A DNA stretch of 64,000 nucleotides from CAXXOZ01 sp963676435 (GTDB taxonomy: Bacteria > Bacillota > Clostridia > Lachnospirales > Lachnospiraceae): positions 124,001-188,000 of the forward strand of contig CAXXOZ010000020.1 in NCBI GenBank assembly GCA_963676435.2, read 5' to 3'. Position 1 is the stretch's first letter. Each line of letters starts with the position of its first letter. Shown here piece by piece: positions 62,951 to 64,000 of this stretch. The notes under the pieces were generated by a model. The model saw only the letters and a program-made list of their open reading frames with translations. It was not told the DNA's origin and made no database searches. Both the position numbers and the translations under genes were made by a program.

Positions 62951-64000
62951 CTAGTTAAAGTTATAATCTGTTAAAATTGGCTTCCTTGATTTATTTATAT
63001 CCTGAAAATATTCGTAATAGCTTATTCCTAAAAACGATCCTGATATATTTATAATATTATCATAACCTAAATTTTTTAATATTTTTGTTGCATAATAACT
63101 TCTCTGACTGGTTCTACAATGCAAATAAACAGGTCTGTCTGTTGGAATTTCACTTAATCTGCTTCTTAATTCACCTAAAGGAATATTTATTGCATTAATC
63201 AAATGCCCGTTCTCATATTCACTTTTTTCTCTTACATCAATAATCACTTCTTCTGCCTCTACTAAATCCCTGACCTCTGATACACCTACCTGTTTGTATT
63301 CCCCTTTTAATTGATTTAATGCAACCATCGCCGCCATATTTACAACATCCTTTGCTGTACCAAATACAGGTGAATAACAAAGTTCCAACTCTTTTAAATC
63401 TTCTAAACTAGCATTCATTTTTATCATTGCAGCTATTACATCAATCCTTTTATCTACATTACCTTTTCCTATTGCCTGTGCTCCAATTATTTTACCTGTT
63501 GGCAATTCATATAACAATTTAAAATGAACCACATTACATTCAGGCATTATTCCAACTTTATCTGGAGACATTATATAAATATAATCATAATTAATATTTG
63601 ATCTTTTTGCCTGTTTTTCATTAATTCCTGTAGAAGCTGCATTCATTTCAAAAACTTTTACTATTGAAGAACCTACAACTCCTAAGTTCCCACATTCTTT
63701 GTTTATAATATGGTCTGCCACTCCTCTTGCTTGTCTTTGCGCTGGGCCTGCAAGTGGAAGTTTTGTTTTTTCTTTTGTTATTGTATTATATACTTCTATA
63801 GCATCGCCTACAGCATATATATTTTCATCATTAGTTTGAAAATTCTGATTAACTAAAATTGCTCCTGTTTGACCTAAGCTGAGTCCTGATGATTCTGCAA
63901 GTTTTACTTCTGGAATAACTCCAATAGACATCACTACACATTCAGATTCAACTATTTTTCCTGAACTCAATTTTATGCTATCATCTGTTATTTCAACCAA
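62951..64000 (-). CDS. FAD-dependent NAD(P)H oxidoreductase with C-terminal rhodanese (CoA-disulfide reductase type), partial
   Basis: The right edge cuts off the N-terminus. Visible are the second half of the FAD/NAD domain (VVMSIGVIPEVKLAESSGL, ENIYAVGDAIEV), the dimerisation domain (VFEMNAASTGINEKQAKRSN, KIIGAQAIGKGNVDKRIDVI) and a C-terminal rhodanese domain (VIIDVREKSEYENGHLINAI, VYLHCRTSQRSYYA with the active Cys). Such fusions reduce CoA disulfides, polysulfide or persulfides, protecting anaerobes from oxidative or sulfur stress. The missing N-terminus should hold the redox Cys (SFxxC). Intact as far as visible. Confidence 0.9.
   Translation of the reverse strand: MVEITDDSIKLSSGKIVESECVVMSIGVIPEVKLAESSGLSLGQTGAILVNQNFQTNDENIYAVGDAIEVYNTITKEKTKLPLAGPAQRQARGVADHIINKECGNLGVVGSSIVKVFEMNAASTGINEKQAKRSNINYDYIYIMSPDKVGIMPECNVVHFKLLYELPTGKIIGAQAIGKGNVDKRIDVIAAMIKMNASLEDLKELELCYSPVFGTAKDVVNMAAMVALNQLKGEYKQVGVSEVRDLVEAEEVIIDVREKSEYENGHLINAINIPLGELRSRLSEIPTDRPVYLHCRTSQRSYYATKILKNLGYDNIINISGSFLGISYYEYFQDINKSRKPILTDYNFN

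Overview
The window is AT-rich, with AGGAGG-type ribosome binding sites, a few TTG/GTG starts, a tmRNA of Firmicutes type, clostridial-style replication and membrane proteins and many insertion sequences. It fits a low-GC anaerobic Firmicute of class Clostridia. I cannot name the species. Only the right end looks like stable chromosome: tmRNA (59.8-60.2 kb), a chemotaxis-type receptor, a UroD-family methyltransferase-like protein and a partial FAD/rhodanese (CoA-disulfide reductase type) gene. Everything left of the tmRNA looks accessory, with integrases pointing at tRNA/tmRNA ends, a relaxase remnant, toxin-antitoxin genes, nested insertion sequences and phage-defence genes.

Layout. 0-6.2 kb: a minus-strand defence operon of hsdM, a two-TM protein, hsdS and a Kiwa-like kwaA/kwaB pair, split by an IS110/IS1111 element carrying a probable guide-RNA region. 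6.3-19.2 kb: a decayed defence zone with a DUF6884/GIY-YIG gene in pieces, an intact PvuRts1I/AbaSI-type modification-dependent nuclease with two neighbours, an ADP-ribosylglycohydrolase split by a frameshift, a broken IS30 transposase and a ruined AbiE toxin-antitoxin pair. 19.3-28 kb: remains of a mobilizable plasmid or element, with an oriT-like site, a MobV relaxase interrupted by an IS6 copy that is itself interrupted by an IS21 copy, a 54-bp-period palindrome array, a YefM/YoeB pair and an orphan antitoxin. 28-38.5 kb: an IS1182-like element, small membrane/PH proteins, a compact SMC-like ATPase operon, then a UDG-like protein, a DUF2779 nuclease with one in-frame stop, a WYL regulator, RtcB and a YugP-like protease. 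38.6-47.9 kb: an integrative element module with a stand-alone DnaA-like AAA+ protein, a zinc-ribbon/PD-(D/E)xK protein, an archaeo-eukaryotic-type primase-polymerase, regulators and a tyrosine integrase ending beside a tRNA-Cys 3'-end fragment (att). 47.9-59.8 kb: an Mrr-like nuclease, an IS3 element split by an intact IS21, an integrase relic, a complete type II CBASS operon (CD-NTase, Cap2, Cap3, 2TM/beta-rich Cap15-type effector) and two damaged integrases against the tmRNA.

How it works together. Intact or nearly intact defence functions are CBASS, the PvuRts1I-like nuclease and Mrr-like nuclease. A type I methylation module is also present, but no HsdR is visible, and the Kiwa-like pair runs off the left edge. 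Many others (AbiE, GIY-YIG, DUF2779, DraG) carry one or a few frameshifts or stops.

Caution. The two IS6 copies and two IS21 copies differ mainly by single-base insertions or deletions and much less by substitutions. Part of the apparent decay in 6-24 kb may therefore be sequencing or assembly error. The best candidates for something less described are the covarying 54-bp palindrome array, the compact ATPase operon at 31.4-33.3 kb, the RtcB/WYL/DUF2779 cluster and the DnaA-like plus primase-polymerase module.
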